Part shown: positions 43,964 through 54,820 of the stretch, piece after piece | Layout of the letters: each line of letters starts with the position of its first letter | Position numbering within the stretch: position 1 is the first letter of the stretch | From: Variovorax sp. PMC12 | Lineage (GTDB): Bacteria > Pseudomonadota > Gammaproteobacteria > Burkholderiales > Burkholderiaceae_C | Assembly (NCBI RefSeq): GCF_003019815.1 | Contig: NZ_CP027773.1 | Span: 4,614,501 to 4,678,500, forward strand | Length of the DNA stretch: 64,000 nucleotides | Direction of reading: 5' to 3' | Notes under the pieces: model-generated | What the model was told of the DNA's origin: nothing | Seen by the model: the letters and a program-made list of their open reading frames with translations, nothing else | Database searches by the model: none | Made by a program: the position numbers and the translations under genes

Positions 43964-44782
43964 CTAGCCGAAGCGCAGCGAGCGCAGCCCCACGGTGCGG
44001 TCGACCCAGACCACCGCCACCAGCGTGACCACGATGCTCACCGTCGACACGGCCGCTGCGGTCGGGTCGAAGTCCCAGCGCAGGTAGTCGAACAGCTGCA
44101 GCGGCAGCGTCGTCATGCCGATGCCCTTGAGCAGCAGCGACATGTTGAACAGGTCGAACGAGATCACGAACGCGAACAGCGCGCCGGTGATGATGCCCGG
44201 CTTGACCAGCGGCAGCGTCACGCGAACGAAGGCGCGCCATGGTGACGCACCGAGGCTGCGCGCGGCCTGCTCCAGCGTGCCGTCCTGGTTGTAGAGCGCC
44301 GACGCCACGTTGGTGAACACGTACGGCAGCGTGACCAGCACGTGGCCCACCACCAGCCCGAACATCGTGCGCGTGCCGATGCCGCTCGCGTACAGGAAGA
44401 ACAGCAGCGCGATCGCCGTGAGGATCTCCGGCAGCATGAGCGGAAGCATCAGCATCATGCGCAGCCCCTCGCGCAGCCGCGTGGCATGGCGCACCACGTA
44501 GAGCGCGCCGGCCACGCCGATGATGGTGGAGCACACCGTCGCGATGGCCGCCACCTGCAGCGAGGTGCCGATGGCGCGCATGAAGGCTTCGTTGGCGAAC
44601 AGCGCGCCGAACCAGCGCAGCGAGATCCCCTGCGGCGGGAAGGTGAGGAACTCGCCCGCGTTGAGCGACATCAGCACGATCACCGCGATCGGCAGCAGCA
44701 GGAACACGTACACCGCGCCGACGTACGCCAGCCCCATGGCATTGGCCGCGCGCGTGGCCAGGGGAGTGCGCTTGCGGGTCAT
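43964..44782 (-). CDS. Polyamine-type ABC transporter, permease 2 (PotC-like)
   Basis: 272-aa inner-membrane permease with six hydrophobic segments and the EAA loop 'LEQAARSLGASPWRAFVRVT'. It is the last gene of a leftward set of binding protein, ATPase, permease 1 and permease 2, all joined by four-base overlaps. The class imports spermidine/putrescine or related organic cations, but many members carry other solutes. Confidence 0.93.
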   Translation of the reverse strand: MTRKRTPLATRAANAMGLAYVGAVYVFLLLPIAVIVLMSLNAGEFLTFPPQGISLRWFGALFANEAFMRAIGTSLQVAAIATVCSTIIGVAGALYVVRHATRLREGLRMMLMLPLMLPEILTAIALLFFLYASGIGTRTMFGLVVGHVLVTLPYVFTNVASALYNQDGTLEQAARSLGASPWRAFVRVTLPLVKPGIITGALFAFVISFDLFNMSLLLKGIGMTTLPLQLFDYLRWDFDPTAAAVSTVSIVVTLVAVVWVDRTVGLRSLRFG

Positions 44783-45704
44783 TGCAGGCCTTTCATGAAG
44801 CGCCCGGTGAGGCGGGCGTAGAGCCACACGGCCACCATGCCGCAGGCCGAGAGCACCAGTGCCTGCGCCGCGCCGGCCGGCCACTGGAAGTTGTCGATCA
44901 GGTTCTGCACCACCAGCACCGACATCGTCTTGACCTGCGCGCCGCCGAGCATCACGGGCGTGACGTAGGCGCTCAGCGTGAGCACGAACACGAGGATGGT
45001 GCCGGCCTGTATGCCGGGCCACGACATCGGAAGCACCAGCCGCCAGAACACCTTCAGCCGCGAAGCGCCGAGCGATCGCGCGGCCTGTTCCAGCGTCGGG
45101 TCGATGCTCTGGATCACGCCCACCAGCGGCAGGATCATGAAGGGCAGGAACACATGCACCAGCGCGATCGTCACGCCCAGGCGGTTGTTCATGAGCTGCA
45201 GGCCGGTGGTGAGCAGTCCCAGGTCGATCAGCGTGCGGTTGATGACGCCGTTGCCCGACAGCAGGATCAGCCAGCCGAAGCTGCGCACCACCACGCCCAC
45301 CAGCAAGGGCGACAGCACCAGCACGTACAGCAGGCTGCCCCAGCGGGAGCGCGTGCGCGCGAGGTGGTAGGCGACCGGGTAGCCCAGCAGCAGGCAGATG
45401 GGCACCGTGGTGACGCCGAGCAGCAGCGTGTCGGCCAGCACGCCGAGGACGTAGCGGTCGCCCAGCGCGCTGGCGTAGTTGGCTAGCGTGAAGCCGGCGC
45501 CGTAGGGCGCGCCCACCGCCGTGGTCCGCAGGCTCATGCCGATGATGTTGAGATAGGGCAGCACCAGGAACACGCCGATCAGCACCAGCGCGGGCGCGAT
45601 CAGCCAGAACGCGCCGCTACCCGGGCCCCGCTTGCCTGCCTTGCGGGGCTTGCTGCCGTCGCGCTGCGCGGCGGCGCCGGGTGCGTCGGCCGTCATCACC
45701 GCGC

Positions 45705-45708
<4 letters not shown>
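44779..45708 (-). CDS. Polyamine-type ABC transporter, permease 1 (PotB-like)
   Basis: 309-aa permease; a positively charged N-terminus of about 30 residues precedes six hydrophobic segments. EAA loop 'LEQAARSLGASRLKVFWRLV'. It overlaps both neighbours by four bases. The pairing with a second permease, rather than a homodimer, is typical of the PotBC group. Confidence 0.93.
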
Positions 45709-46816
<1,108 letters not shown>

Positions 46817-46820
<4 letters not shown>

Positions 46821-47863
46821 TTCATCTCCCGGTTCCAGCGGTCGGTGATGGCCGCCACCTGCGGATTGACCTTGGCCCAGTCGAACTGGAAGATCGACTT
46901 CATGCGCTCGCCGCTCACCGGCACGTCCCTGGCGAGATCGGGCGGCAGCTTGGAGCCCATGTGGGTCGGCGAGGTGAAGAATTCCCTGGCCATCATTTCC
47001 TGCACGTCGGCGCGCAGGATGAAGTCGAGGTACTTGTAGGCCTCTTCCTTGGCCGGCGCATTCTTCAGCACGTTGAACGACTGCTCGAAGGCCAGCACGC
47101 CTTCGGTGGGCAACACCATTTCCACCGGCACGCCTTTTTTCTGCAGCGCCACGATCTCGGGGAAGTCGATCACCGCCACGGTCACGTCGCCGCGCGTGAG
47201 CATGGTAGACAGCGTGCCGCTCCAGTCGGCCTGCGTGAACGGCAGCAGCTTCTTGATCTCGGCGAAGGCGCGGTCGATGGCGTCCTGCGAGCCGCCGTAG
47301 AGCTTGGCCGTCATCAGCAGGAACAGCATCGCGGCGGTGTTGCCGATCTGGTAGAGGCCGATCTTGCCCTTGAACTCGGGGTTGCTCCACAGGTCCGACC
47401 ACGACTTGGGCGGCGTCTTCACCAAGTCCTTGCGGTAGCCGATGCCGATGGTCGAGACGATGCCGCGCACGCCGTTGTCGCCGGGGTTGCGCAGGATCGG
47501 GTACACGTTCGCGAGGTTGGGCACCTTGGCTGCGGGAATGGGCTCGAAGTAGCCTTCGGCGCGCACCAGGCTTGCGATGTTCTCGTTGACCATCAGGATG
47601 CTGTAGGGCGGCTTCTCGACGCCGGCGGCGCGAAGGTTGGCGACGAAGTTCTTGCCCAGGCCCACGTCGAGCGTGGTCTGCACGCCGGCCGTTTTCATGA
47701 ACATCGGCATCAGGTCGGAGCGCCAGAACTTTTCCCAGCGGCCTCCGTAGGTGTTGACGACGAGGTTCTGCGCGGCGAGCGACATGCAGGGCATGGCCAG
47801 CGCGGACATGCCGGCCGCTGCGGCCATGGCTTGCAGGCAGTCGCGGCGGGAGAAGTTTTTCAT
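46817..47863 (-). CDS. Polyamine-type ABC transporter, periplasmic binding protein
   Basis: 348-aa extracellular solute-binding protein (family 1, PotD/IdiA group). The N-terminus 'MKNFSRRDCLQAMAAAAGM' has a twin-Arg pair before the hydrophobic stretch, so Tat export is possible. The mature part starts near 'QNLVVNTYGGRWEKFWRSDL', with 'VAVIDFPEIVALQKKGVPVE' later. Gene order with the dioxygenase 38 bases upstream suggests a shared transcript and a nitrogen compound as solute; this is inference. Confidence 0.92.
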
Positions 47864-47901
47864 GATGGAGATCCTGGGGAAGATGGAAGAAGGAGGCGCT
47901 G

Positions 47902-48876
47902 TCAGGGCTGGGCCTGCTTGCGGTAGGCGTAGTTCTTGTCGAGGCGCTCGAGCAGGTAGTGGCCGTAGGTGACGGGGTCGTAGCGCGGCGGATGCTGCGC
48001 GTCGGTGCACGTGGGCAGGCACTCGATCAGCGCGTCCATGGCGGGGTCGAGAAAGTACGGCAGCGAGTAGCGGTCGCCGCCCGAGCGGTTGATGACCCGG
48101 TGCGGCGTGGACACGAAGCGGTCGTTGGTCCAGCGCGCCAGCATGTCGCCGACGTTGAGCACGTAGGTGTCCGCGATCGGCGGCGCCTCGATCCAGTCGC
48201 CGCCGCGCGGCCGCACCTGCAGGCCGCCGGAGTCGTCTTGCGCGAGCAGGGTGATGATTCCGTAGTCGGTGTGCGGCGCCGAGCCCATCTGGTCGTCGTC
48301 GACGGGCGGCTGCGGCGGATAGTGCAGCGCGCGCAGGAAGGTGGTGGGGTGCTCGAAGTGGTGGTCGAGCGCATGCGCCTCCAGGCCGAGGCTCATCGCA
48401 ATCAGACGCACGATGTAGCGCCCGAGCGCGTCCACCTCGCTCACGTACTGCGTCATGGCGGGTTTGAAGCCCGGCAGCCATTCGGGCCACTGGTTGGGGC
48501 CCTGCATCGGCAGGCCGGCGAGCAGGCCCTTGTCGTCGGGCGGCAGCTCGTGCATGAGCATCAGCGATTCGCTCATGTTCGGGCGCGTGACCTTGGCGAC
48601 CGACGAGGTCACGATGGTCGACGAGGCCATGCCCATGTAGCCGCGATGGAAGGCGTTGATCGCGAGCGACTGCTTCTGTTCGAGCGTGGAGGCGTGGAAC
48701 TCGCGCGAAGCCGCAAAGGCCGCATCGCGCGTGGCGCGGCGCACCGTGTGGCCCGAGATGTAGGCGAAGCCGATGGTGCTCAGCGCCTCGTGCAGCTGCA
48801 GGGCGGAAGTCTTGGCGGCGGCGGTGCTCGGGTCGAGGTTGCCGCCGAGATCGACGAGGGGAATGGAGTTCGGCAT
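47902..48876 (-). CDS. Isopenicillin-N-synthase-like Fe(II)/2-oxoglutarate dioxygenase (first copy)
   Basis: 324-aa oxygenase. N-terminal DIOX_N part 'IPLVDLGGNLDPS' and 'LSTIGFAYISGHTV', then the jelly-roll core. The iron ligands are the His and Asp in 'SAPHTDYGIITLL' and the distal His in 'STPHRVINRSGG'; the 2-oxoglutarate Arg-x-Ser is in 'GDRYSLPYF'. It lies between a cysteine hydrolase gene and the polyamine-type importer. A second member is encoded at 55076-56077. The family includes thymine 7-hydroxylase and plant hormone oxygenases; the substrate here is unknown. Confidence 0.9.
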   Translation of the reverse strand: MPNSIPLVDLGGNLDPSTAAAKTSALQLHEALSTIGFAYISGHTVRRATRDAAFAASREFHASTLEQKQSLAINAFHRGYMGMASSTIVTSSVAKVTRPNMSESLMLMHELPPDDKGLLAGLPMQGPNQWPEWLPGFKPAMTQYVSEVDALGRYIVRLIAMSLGLEAHALDHHFEHPTTFLRALHYPPQPPVDDDQMGSAPHTDYGIITLLAQDDSGGLQVRPRGGDWIEAPPIADTYVLNVGDMLARWTNDRFVSTPHRVINRSGGDRYSLPYFLDPAMDALIECLPTCTDAQHPPRYDPVTYGHYLLERLDKNYAYRKQAQP

Positions 48877-48912
48877 CGGGCGTCGGGGTTCAGCAGGAAG
48901 ACGGAGGGCGGA

Positions 48913-49623
48913 TCAGGAAAGAGAAGACGGGGAAGGCTGGCCGCCGCCCAGGCCGCGCCACTTGCGCAGCAGCTCGCGCGAATCCATCACCAGCCCCAGG
49001 TGCAGCGACACCATCGCCAGCGCCGCGCCTTCCAGGTGCGCGTCGGTGCCCCGCACCAGGTCGCGCAGCACGATCACGCGGTAGTTGTGGTTGTTGGCGT
49101 CGAAGGCGGTGTTGAGCACGCAGCAGTCGGTGAAGCCGCCGTCGAGCACCACCGTCTCGATGCGCTGGTTGCGCAGCAGAAAGTCCAGGTCGGTCGGATA
49201 GAACGCCGAGAGCCGGCGCTTGCTGTCCACGCGCATGTCGCCGGGCTCCACGCGCGTGACCCACTCGGTCCACTTGGTGCCTTCGATGGCATGCGCATGG
49301 GCGTTCGGAATCTCGCCCACATGCAGCGGGAAGGTGCGCCGCCATGCAGCCGGAATGCCGCGCGTGTCGTCCTCGCCGCCGGGCCGCAGCACCGACCTGA
49401 CATGCACGATGCGCACGCCCAGCGCGCGCACTTCGTCGTGGAAGCTGTCGATGGGCGCCACCACGTCGCGTGCGCGCGGCGCGGGGCAGGGGCAGTCGGG
49501 GTCGTCATCGAGATGGCCCCGGTGCATGTCGATGGAGACCACGGCCGTGGTGGCCGGGTTCAGGTAGTCGGCGAACCGCGCCGCGTCGAGCTCGCGCTCC
49601 TCGTTGTAGACCCAGGCCTTCAT
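48913..49623 (-). CDS. Cysteine hydrolase (isochorismatase/nicotinamidase fold)
   Basis: 236-aa hydrolase. The catalytic triad is probably Asp in 'VVSIDMHRGHLD', Lys in 'VDSKRRLSAFYPTD' and Cys in 'DGGFTDCCVLNTA'. An unusual Cys-containing insert, 'DDDPDCPCPAPRARDV', follows the Asp and could bind metal. The family hydrolyses amides and carbamoyl compounds. It overlaps the BMP-type permease gene by four bases and precedes the first dioxygenase, so its substrate is probably made from something imported here. It is not RutB, which is encoded separately at 59446. Confidence 0.88.
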   Translation of the reverse strand: MKAWVYNEERELDAARFADYLNPATTAVVSIDMHRGHLDDDPDCPCPAPRARDVVAPIDSFHDEVRALGVRIVHVRSVLRPGGEDDTRGIPAAWRRTFPLHVGEIPNAHAHAIEGTKWTEWVTRVEPGDMRVDSKRRLSAFYPTDLDFLLRNQRIETVVLDGGFTDCCVLNTAFDANNHNYRVIVLRDLVRGTDAHLEGAALAMVSLHLGLVMDSRELLRKWRGLGGGQPSPSSLS

Positions 49624-50552
49624 CGGCGTTCTTCCCGCACATAGGGTTGGCCCAGCGCACCGGGCTCTTCATCGGCGCCGCGCCGGGAGAGCGCGACCCA
49701 CACCATCACGCCCAGCGTCACCGCATAGGGCGTCATCATCACGAAGTACTGCGGCAGCTGAACGCCGGCGGCGGCCAGCTGCGGAATCAGCGCCTCGATG
49801 CAGCCGAAAAGCAGCGCGCCCACCAGCGCCTTCCACGGCGACCAGCGCGCGAAGATCACGAGGCCCACGGCGATCCAGCCGCGCCCGCCGGTCATGCCCG
49901 CGATCCACAGCTTGGTGCTGACCACCGAGATGTACGCGCCCGCCAGCCCCACCAGCGCCGAGCCCGCGAGCACCGCCGCGAAGCGCCATGCCGCCACGCG
50001 GATGCCGGCGGCGTCGGCGGCCTGCGGGTTCTCGCCCACCGCGCGCAGCCGCAGGCCGGTGGAGGTGCGTGCGAAGAACCAAGCCACCGCGCAGAAGATC
50101 GGCAGCGTGAGCCACACCATCGCGTTCTGCTCGAAGAGCCTGCCCACGCCCGGCAGCATCGACAGCGGCCACAGGCCCATCGCGCCGATGCCTTCGGTCG
50201 CGTGGTTGGTCCACTCGGCCATCGAGCCGACCAGCGCCGTGAGCCCCTGGCAGAAGAACACCAGCGCGAGCCCTGCAATCACCTGGTTCACGCGCAGCCA
50301 GATCACCATCACCGCGAACAGCACCGACACCACGCTGGCCGCGAGCATGGCCAGCACCAGCGACACCGCCGGCTGCCCGATGGCGATCTGTGCGCCGATG
50401 CCGGCCAATGCGCCGACCAGCATCAGCCCCTCGGCACCGAGCGCCAGCACGCCCGCGCGCTCGCAGATGATCAGGCCGAGCGCCGCGAGCGCATAGGGCA
50501 CCGCGAAGTCCGGCGTGCTCGCCAGCCAGTTGAGGACGATGCCGCCGCTCAT
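49620..50552 (-). CDS. BMP/nucleoside-type ABC transporter, permease 2
   Basis: 310-aa permease of the RbsC/NupQ-like group with eight or nine hydrophobic segments. Marks include 'ERAGVLALGAEGLMLVGALA', 'VNQVIAGLALVFFCQGL' and 'GENPQAADAAGIRVAAWRF'. It overlaps permease 1 and the cysteine hydrolase gene by four bases each. Importers of this build carry nucleosides or purine/pyrimidine bases in studied cases. Confidence 0.93.
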   Translation of the reverse strand: MSGGIVLNWLASTPDFAVPYALAALGLIICERAGVLALGAEGLMLVGALAGIGAQIAIGQPAVSLVLAMLAASVVSVLFAVMVIWLRVNQVIAGLALVFFCQGLTALVGSMAEWTNHATEGIGAMGLWPLSMLPGVGRLFEQNAMVWLTLPIFCAVAWFFARTSTGLRLRAVGENPQAADAAGIRVAAWRFAAVLAGSALVGLAGAYISVVSTKLWIAGMTGGRGWIAVGLVIFARWSPWKALVGALLFGCIEALIPQLAAAGVQLPQYFVMMTPYAVTLGVMVWVALSRRGADEEPGALGQPYVREERR

Positions 50553-51691
50553 CGAAAAGCCTCCGCGCCCACGCGGCGCAGCCGGTGGCGGATGAAGAAA
50601 TCGCTCGACGCCACGCACACCACGATGATGGCCTGTATGAGCTGCACCATCGAGAACGGTACCTGGTAGAACACCTGCAGGCTGCGCCCGGTGACGAACA
50701 GCGCCGCCACCAGCAGCGCCACCACCGTGGCCGCCAGCGGGTTGTTGCGCGCGAGGAAGGCAATGAGGATGCCCGAGAAGCCGTAGCCTTGGTAGAAGGC
50801 CTGCGTGAGCCTGCCTTCCTGCCCCGCCGCAACGGCGAAGCCCGCGAGCCCGGCCATCGCACCCGACAGCAGCACCGCGCCGTAGATGGTGCGCCGCACC
50901 GGCACGCCGTTGGCATGCGCGACGCGCGGGTTGGCGTCGACGAAGCGCAGGTACAGGCCCGCGCGGCTCACGCTCACCAGCCACCACGCGAGCAGCGCGA
51001 CCACGCCCGCCAGCAGGATCGAGCTGCCCACGCCGCCGCCGAGTTCGGGCAGCCGCTCGAACGCGCGGAACTGCGGCGAATAGGGAAAGTTGTCCTTCGG
51101 GTCCTTCCAGCTTCCGTACACCAGGTGCAGCAGGAAGTTGGCCGCCATGTAGTTGAGCATCAGCGTCGAGATGATCTCGTTCACGCCCAGCTTCAGCTTC
51201 AGCCACGCCGGGCCCAGCACCCACAGCAGGCCGCAGCCGACGGCCGCGACGAACATGAGCGGCAGGCGCAGGTTCTCGGGGCCGATCTGCCACATCGACA
51301 CCGCCGTGGCGCCGATGGCGCCCCAGATCATCTGGCCCTCGAGCCCGAGGTTCCAGAAGCGCGCGCGGAACGCGATGGCACCGGCCAGGCCGACGAGGAT
51401 CATCGGCGCCGCCTGGAACAGCACCGCGCGGAAGTTCTGGCCATCGAGGAAGGTCTGCGTGACGAACTCGTTGGCCAGTTCGTCGGCGGGCACGCCGGCC
51501 GCCACCAGGATGGCGGCGGAGATGGCGAAGCCCACCAGCAGCGCCGCCGCGAGGATCAGCGCCTGCCAGCGCCATGCCATGTGCTGGCGGATCTCCAGCG
51601 CGTAGCGGCGGTGCGCCAGCGGCTGCGGCGGCTTTGCCGCGACGGTGTTCGGTGCGCTTGCCATGTTTGCGGAGAGGGATGCTTCAGCCAT
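50549..51691 (-). CDS. BMP/nucleoside-type ABC transporter, permease 1
   Basis: 380-aa permease (NupP/YufP-like). A cytoplasmic N-terminus of about 40 residues is followed by about nine hydrophobic segments, with 'FRARFWNLGLEGQMIWGAIG', 'KLGVNEIISTLMLNYMAANF' and 'VDANPRVAHANGVPVRRTIY'. The latter are diagnostic of the nucleoside-permease branch. It overlaps the ATPase gene by eight bases. Confidence 0.93.
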   Translation of the reverse strand: MAEASLSANMASAPNTVAAKPPQPLAHRRYALEIRQHMAWRWQALILAAALLVGFAISAAILVAAGVPADELANEFVTQTFLDGQNFRAVLFQAAPMILVGLAGAIAFRARFWNLGLEGQMIWGAIGATAVSMWQIGPENLRLPLMFVAAVGCGLLWVLGPAWLKLKLGVNEIISTLMLNYMAANFLLHLVYGSWKDPKDNFPYSPQFRAFERLPELGGGVGSSILLAGVVALLAWWLVSVSRAGLYLRFVDANPRVAHANGVPVRRTIYGAVLLSGAMAGLAGFAVAAGQEGRLTQAFYQGYGFSGILIAFLARNNPLAATVVALLVAALFVTGRSLQVFYQVPFSMVQLIQAIIVVCVASSDFFIRHRLRRVGAEAFR

Positions 51692-53210
51692 GGTCCACCA
51701 TCGCCTGCCCTATCGCCTGCCGGTCGGCGGGCTGTGCGAACTCGCCGGCGATGCGCCCGCGCGTCATCACGCCCACGCGGTCGGCGAGCTGCAGCACCTC
51801 GTCGAGGTCTTCGCTGATCAGCAGCACCGCAGCGCCGCCGTCGCGCGCGGCGCGCAGCCGCGCGTGCACCTCTGCGCTGGCGCGCACGTCGAGGCCGCGG
51901 CTCGGGCTGTGCGCAAGCACCAGCGTCGGCGACTTGCCGAACTCGCGCGCCAGCACCAGCTTCTGCGCATTGCCGCCCGACAGCAGCGCCGCCTTCTGCG
52001 CGACGGAGCGCACGCCCTGCACGTCGAAGGCGCGTACCGCCTCCTGCGTGTCTGCCTGGATGCGGCCCCGGCGCAGGCGCCACACGGGTCCGTAGCGGCC
52101 GGTGTGCACGCGGCCGATGGCGTAGTTCTCCGCCACCGACAGGCCGCCCGCGAGCGCGAGGCCGTAGCGGTCGGCCGGAATCGCGGCAATGCCGATGCCG
52201 CGCCGCGCGGATGCGGCCATCGTCTTCAGGTCGCCGTGGCCTTCGAGCCGGATCTCGCCTTCGGTGGCTTCGCCCGGCAGGCCCATGATGGCGCCCGCCA
52301 GTTCGCCTTGCCCGTTGCCGCCCACGCCGGCAAGCCCGTAGATCTCGCCAGCATGCAGTTCGAGGTCGACACCGTCGAGCACCCGCCGGCCTTCGGGCGA
52401 AGCAGGCGTGCGCAGCCCGCGCACCGTCAGCCGCACCGGGCCGCGCGATGCGGCCGGGGCCTGGAAGCCCTGCGCGGCGATCGACTCGCCCACCGTGAGC
52501 TTCACCAGCTCGGCGGTCGTGGCCTCGGCCGGCTTCAGCGTGGCCACCGTGCGGCCGCCGCGCATCACCGTCACGCGGTCGGCGTACGTTTTCACGTCGG
52601 CCATCTTGTGCGTGACCAGCACCACCGCGGCGCCCTTGCGCGCCAGCCCCTGCACGGTCTGCAGCAGGCGCGCGGCTTCCTGGTCGGTCAGCACGGCGGT
52701 GGGCTCGTCGAGGATCAGGATGCGCGCGCCCGCCAGCAGCACCTTGAGGATCTCCACGCGCTGCTGCTCGGCGATCGACAGCGCATCGACGCGCTTCGAC
52801 GGATCGATGTCGAAGCCCAGCTCCGAGGCCTTGTTGCGGATGTCGCGCTCTATTTCGCGCAGCCTTTCGCCGTGGCTCTGGAAGCCGACGGGCGGCGGCG
52901 CGGTGAGCAGGATGTTCTGCGCCACGGTGAACGGCCGCACCAGCTTGAAATGCTGGTGGACCATGCCGATGCGCTGCCTGGCCGCATCGCGCGGGCCGGT
53001 GAAGCGCACCGCGTTGTCGTCCACCAGCAGCTGGCCCGCCTCGGGCGCATAGAGCCCGGCCGCGATGTTCATGAGCGACGACTTGCCCGCGCCGTTCTCG
53101 CCGAGCAGGGCATGCACCTCGCCCCAGCGCGCGGTGAAGTGGGCGTCGGTCAGTGCCGCGAAGCCGTCGAAGGACTTGCGGATGCCGGTGAGTTCCAGCG
53201 CATTGGGCAT
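51684..53210 (-). CDS. BMP/nucleoside-type ABC transporter, duplicated ATP-binding protein
   Basis: 508-aa ATPase with two nucleotide-binding halves. First half: Walker A 'LLGENGAGKSSLMNI', signature region 'DALSIAEQQRVEILKVL', Walker B 'ILILDEPTAVLT'. Second half (from about 260): degenerate Walker A 'GLAGVGGNGQGELAGA', signature 'LLSGGNAQKLVLAREF', and 'VLAHSPSRGLDVRA' in place of a Walker B. It starts three bases after the binding-protein stop. Confidence 0.94.
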   Translation of the reverse strand: MPNALELTGIRKSFDGFAALTDAHFTARWGEVHALLGENGAGKSSLMNIAAGLYAPEAGQLLVDDNAVRFTGPRDAARQRIGMVHQHFKLVRPFTVAQNILLTAPPPVGFQSHGERLREIERDIRNKASELGFDIDPSKRVDALSIAEQQRVEILKVLLAGARILILDEPTAVLTDQEAARLLQTVQGLARKGAAVVLVTHKMADVKTYADRVTVMRGGRTVATLKPAEATTAELVKLTVGESIAAQGFQAPAASRGPVRLTVRGLRTPASPEGRRVLDGVDLELHAGEIYGLAGVGGNGQGELAGAIMGLPGEATEGEIRLEGHGDLKTMAASARRGIGIAAIPADRYGLALAGGLSVAENYAIGRVHTGRYGPVWRLRRGRIQADTQEAVRAFDVQGVRSVAQKAALLSGGNAQKLVLAREFGKSPTLVLAHSPSRGLDVRASAEVHARLRAARDGGAAVLLISEDLDEVLQLADRVGVMTRGRIAGEFAQPADRQAIGQAMVDHG

Positions 53211-53213
53211 GGC

Positions 53214-54323
53214 TTACTTCTGCGTGACCACGCCCTTGACGAACCAGTCCATCTTCCAGAGGTCGGCATCGGACAGCACCGCGCCCTTGGCGACGCGCTC
53301 CTTGCCGTCGCGGTCGGCGAGCGGGCCGGCGTAGATCTGCTTGCCCTTCATGATCGCGTCGCGCTCGGCGGTGATGAGCGCGGCCTTGTCCTTGGGCACG
53401 GCGGGGCCGAAGCCGGCGATGTCGGTGCCGCCGTCCTTCATCTCGATGAAGGCGCCGTACTGGGCTGGCTTCCAGTTGCCGGCCATGATCTTCTTGAGCT
53501 CCGGCGTGAGGAAGCGGTCCCACACCCACACCGACGAGCACAGCGTGGCCTTGGGCGCGAACTGGCGCAGGTCGCGGTGGTGGCCGGTGCCGTACACGCC
53601 GCGCTCCTGCGCCACGATCTGCGGCGTGGGGCTGTCGACGTGCTGGCCGATCACGTCGGCGCCCTGGTCGATCAATGCCGCGGCTGCCGCGCGTTCCTTC
53701 ACCGGGTCGTTCCACGCGCCGGTGTAGATCACGTTGACGGTGGCGTTCGGGTTCATCTTCTGCGCGCCGAGCGCGAAGGCGTTGATGGTCCAGTTCACCA
53801 CGCCGAAGGGGTTGGCCGCGACGAAGCCGAGCTTGCCGGTCTTCGACGCCGCGCCCGCGGCCATGCCGCAGAGGTACTGGCTCTCGTAGGTGCGGCCGTA
53901 GAACGACTCGAGGTTGCTGCCATTGGTGGTGCCGGAGCCGTTGAGGAAGGCCACGTCGGGGTACTTGGCGGCCAGGTCCTTGAAGCTGTCGGAGTAACCG
54001 AAGGCGGTGCCGATGACGATGTTGGCGCCGCGCTGGATGAACTTCTCCGCGGCGGGCTTGATGGCCGATGCGTCTTCGGGCACGTTCTCGACGAACTGGA
54101 TTTTCTGGCCGATCTCCTTCTCGATCTTCACGCGGGCTTCGTCGAAGGCCTGCGTCCAGCCGCCGTCGTTCTTGGGGCCGAAGTAGAGCATCGCGATCTT
54201 CGGCTTGTCCTTGAGCGTGAAGCCGTCGGCCGCAACGGCGGGCAGCGTGGTGAAGAGCGCGCCGCCGGCTGCGAGGGTCATGGCAAGCCCGAGGACGGGG
54301 CCGTGGGAGGGAGTGCGCGGCAT
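53214..54323 (-). CDS. BMP-family periplasmic binding protein
   Basis: 369-aa basic-membrane-protein (BmpA/PnrA-like) binding protein with a signal peptide (cleavage near AVAA, residue 33). Fold marks: 'PKIAMLYFGPKNDGGWTQAF', 'IVIGTAFGYSDSFKDLAAKY', 'DVIGQHVDSPTPQIVAQERG' and 'SVWVWDRFLTPELKKI'. PnrA-type members bind purine nucleosides. The start at 54323 gives the cleanest signal; eight more residues are possible. Confidence 0.93.
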   Translation of the reverse strand: MPRTPSHGPVLGLAMTLAAGGALFTTLPAVAADGFTLKDKPKIAMLYFGPKNDGGWTQAFDEARVKIEKEIGQKIQFVENVPEDASAIKPAAEKFIQRGANIVIGTAFGYSDSFKDLAAKYPDVAFLNGSGTTNGSNLESFYGRTYESQYLCGMAAGAASKTGKLGFVAANPFGVVNWTINAFALGAQKMNPNATVNVIYTGAWNDPVKERAAAAALIDQGADVIGQHVDSPTPQIVAQERGVYGTGHHRDLRQFAPKATLCSSVWVWDRFLTPELKKIMAGNWKPAQYGAFIEMKDGGTDIAGFGPAVPKDKAALITAERDAIMKGKQIYAGPLADRDGKERVAKGAVLSDADLWKMDWFVKGVVTQK

Positions 54324-54387
54324 GAAGCAACCTTTCGTGGGGAGCATGGGAAGAGAGGAGAAAAAAAGGGGGGGAGGTCGCGTGCGG

Positions 54388-54774
54388 CTACATCATGAAA
54401 TTGATGCGGAACACGTTGCCTTCGGGGTCGAGCAGCACCGACTGGTACCAGTTGTAGTAAGTGACGTAGGGTGCCTTCACCAGCGTGGCGCCGGCCTCCA
54501 GGGCAACGGGCACCATGCGGTCGACGTCGGCCTGGCTGTCGACGTCGATGTTCAGCAGGAACTTGACGCCGCGCGTGTCGGAGTACTCGCTCAGGTGCAG
54601 CAGCTCGTAGGCGTCGAGCGCGTTGAAGCCGAGGCTCGACTTGCCGGTGTCCAGGCCGCGGAAGATGGGGGAGCGGATGGCTTCTATCTCTGTGAAGCCG
54701 AACACGCGCTGGTAGAAGCCGCTGAGCGCGACCACGTCTTTGGCGAAGACGTTGACGTAGGAGAGGTGGGCCAT
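54388..54774 (-). CDS. VOC-superfamily (glyoxalase-like) protein
   Basis: 128-aa single vicinal-oxygen-chelate domain pair: 'HLSYVNVFAKDVVALSGFYQ' and 'GFTEIEAIRSPIFRGLDTG', then 'VPVALEAGATLVKAPYVTYY' and 'WYQSVLLDPEGNVFRINFMM'. The terminal Glu of glyoxalase I appears as Glu/Asn in 'PEGNVFRIN', so an enzyme or a binding protein are both possible. It lies between a large inverted-repeat element upstream and the BMP importer downstream. Confidence 0.88.
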   Translation of the reverse strand: MAHLSYVNVFAKDVVALSGFYQRVFGFTEIEAIRSPIFRGLDTGKSSLGFNALDAYELLHLSEYSDTRGVKFLLNIDVDSQADVDRMVPVALEAGATLVKAPYVTYYNWYQSVLLDPEGNVFRINFMM

Positions 54775-54820
54775 GTCTGTGCTTTTTTGATGTGGTGTTT
54801 TTCAGGGCGCGTGCACAGGC

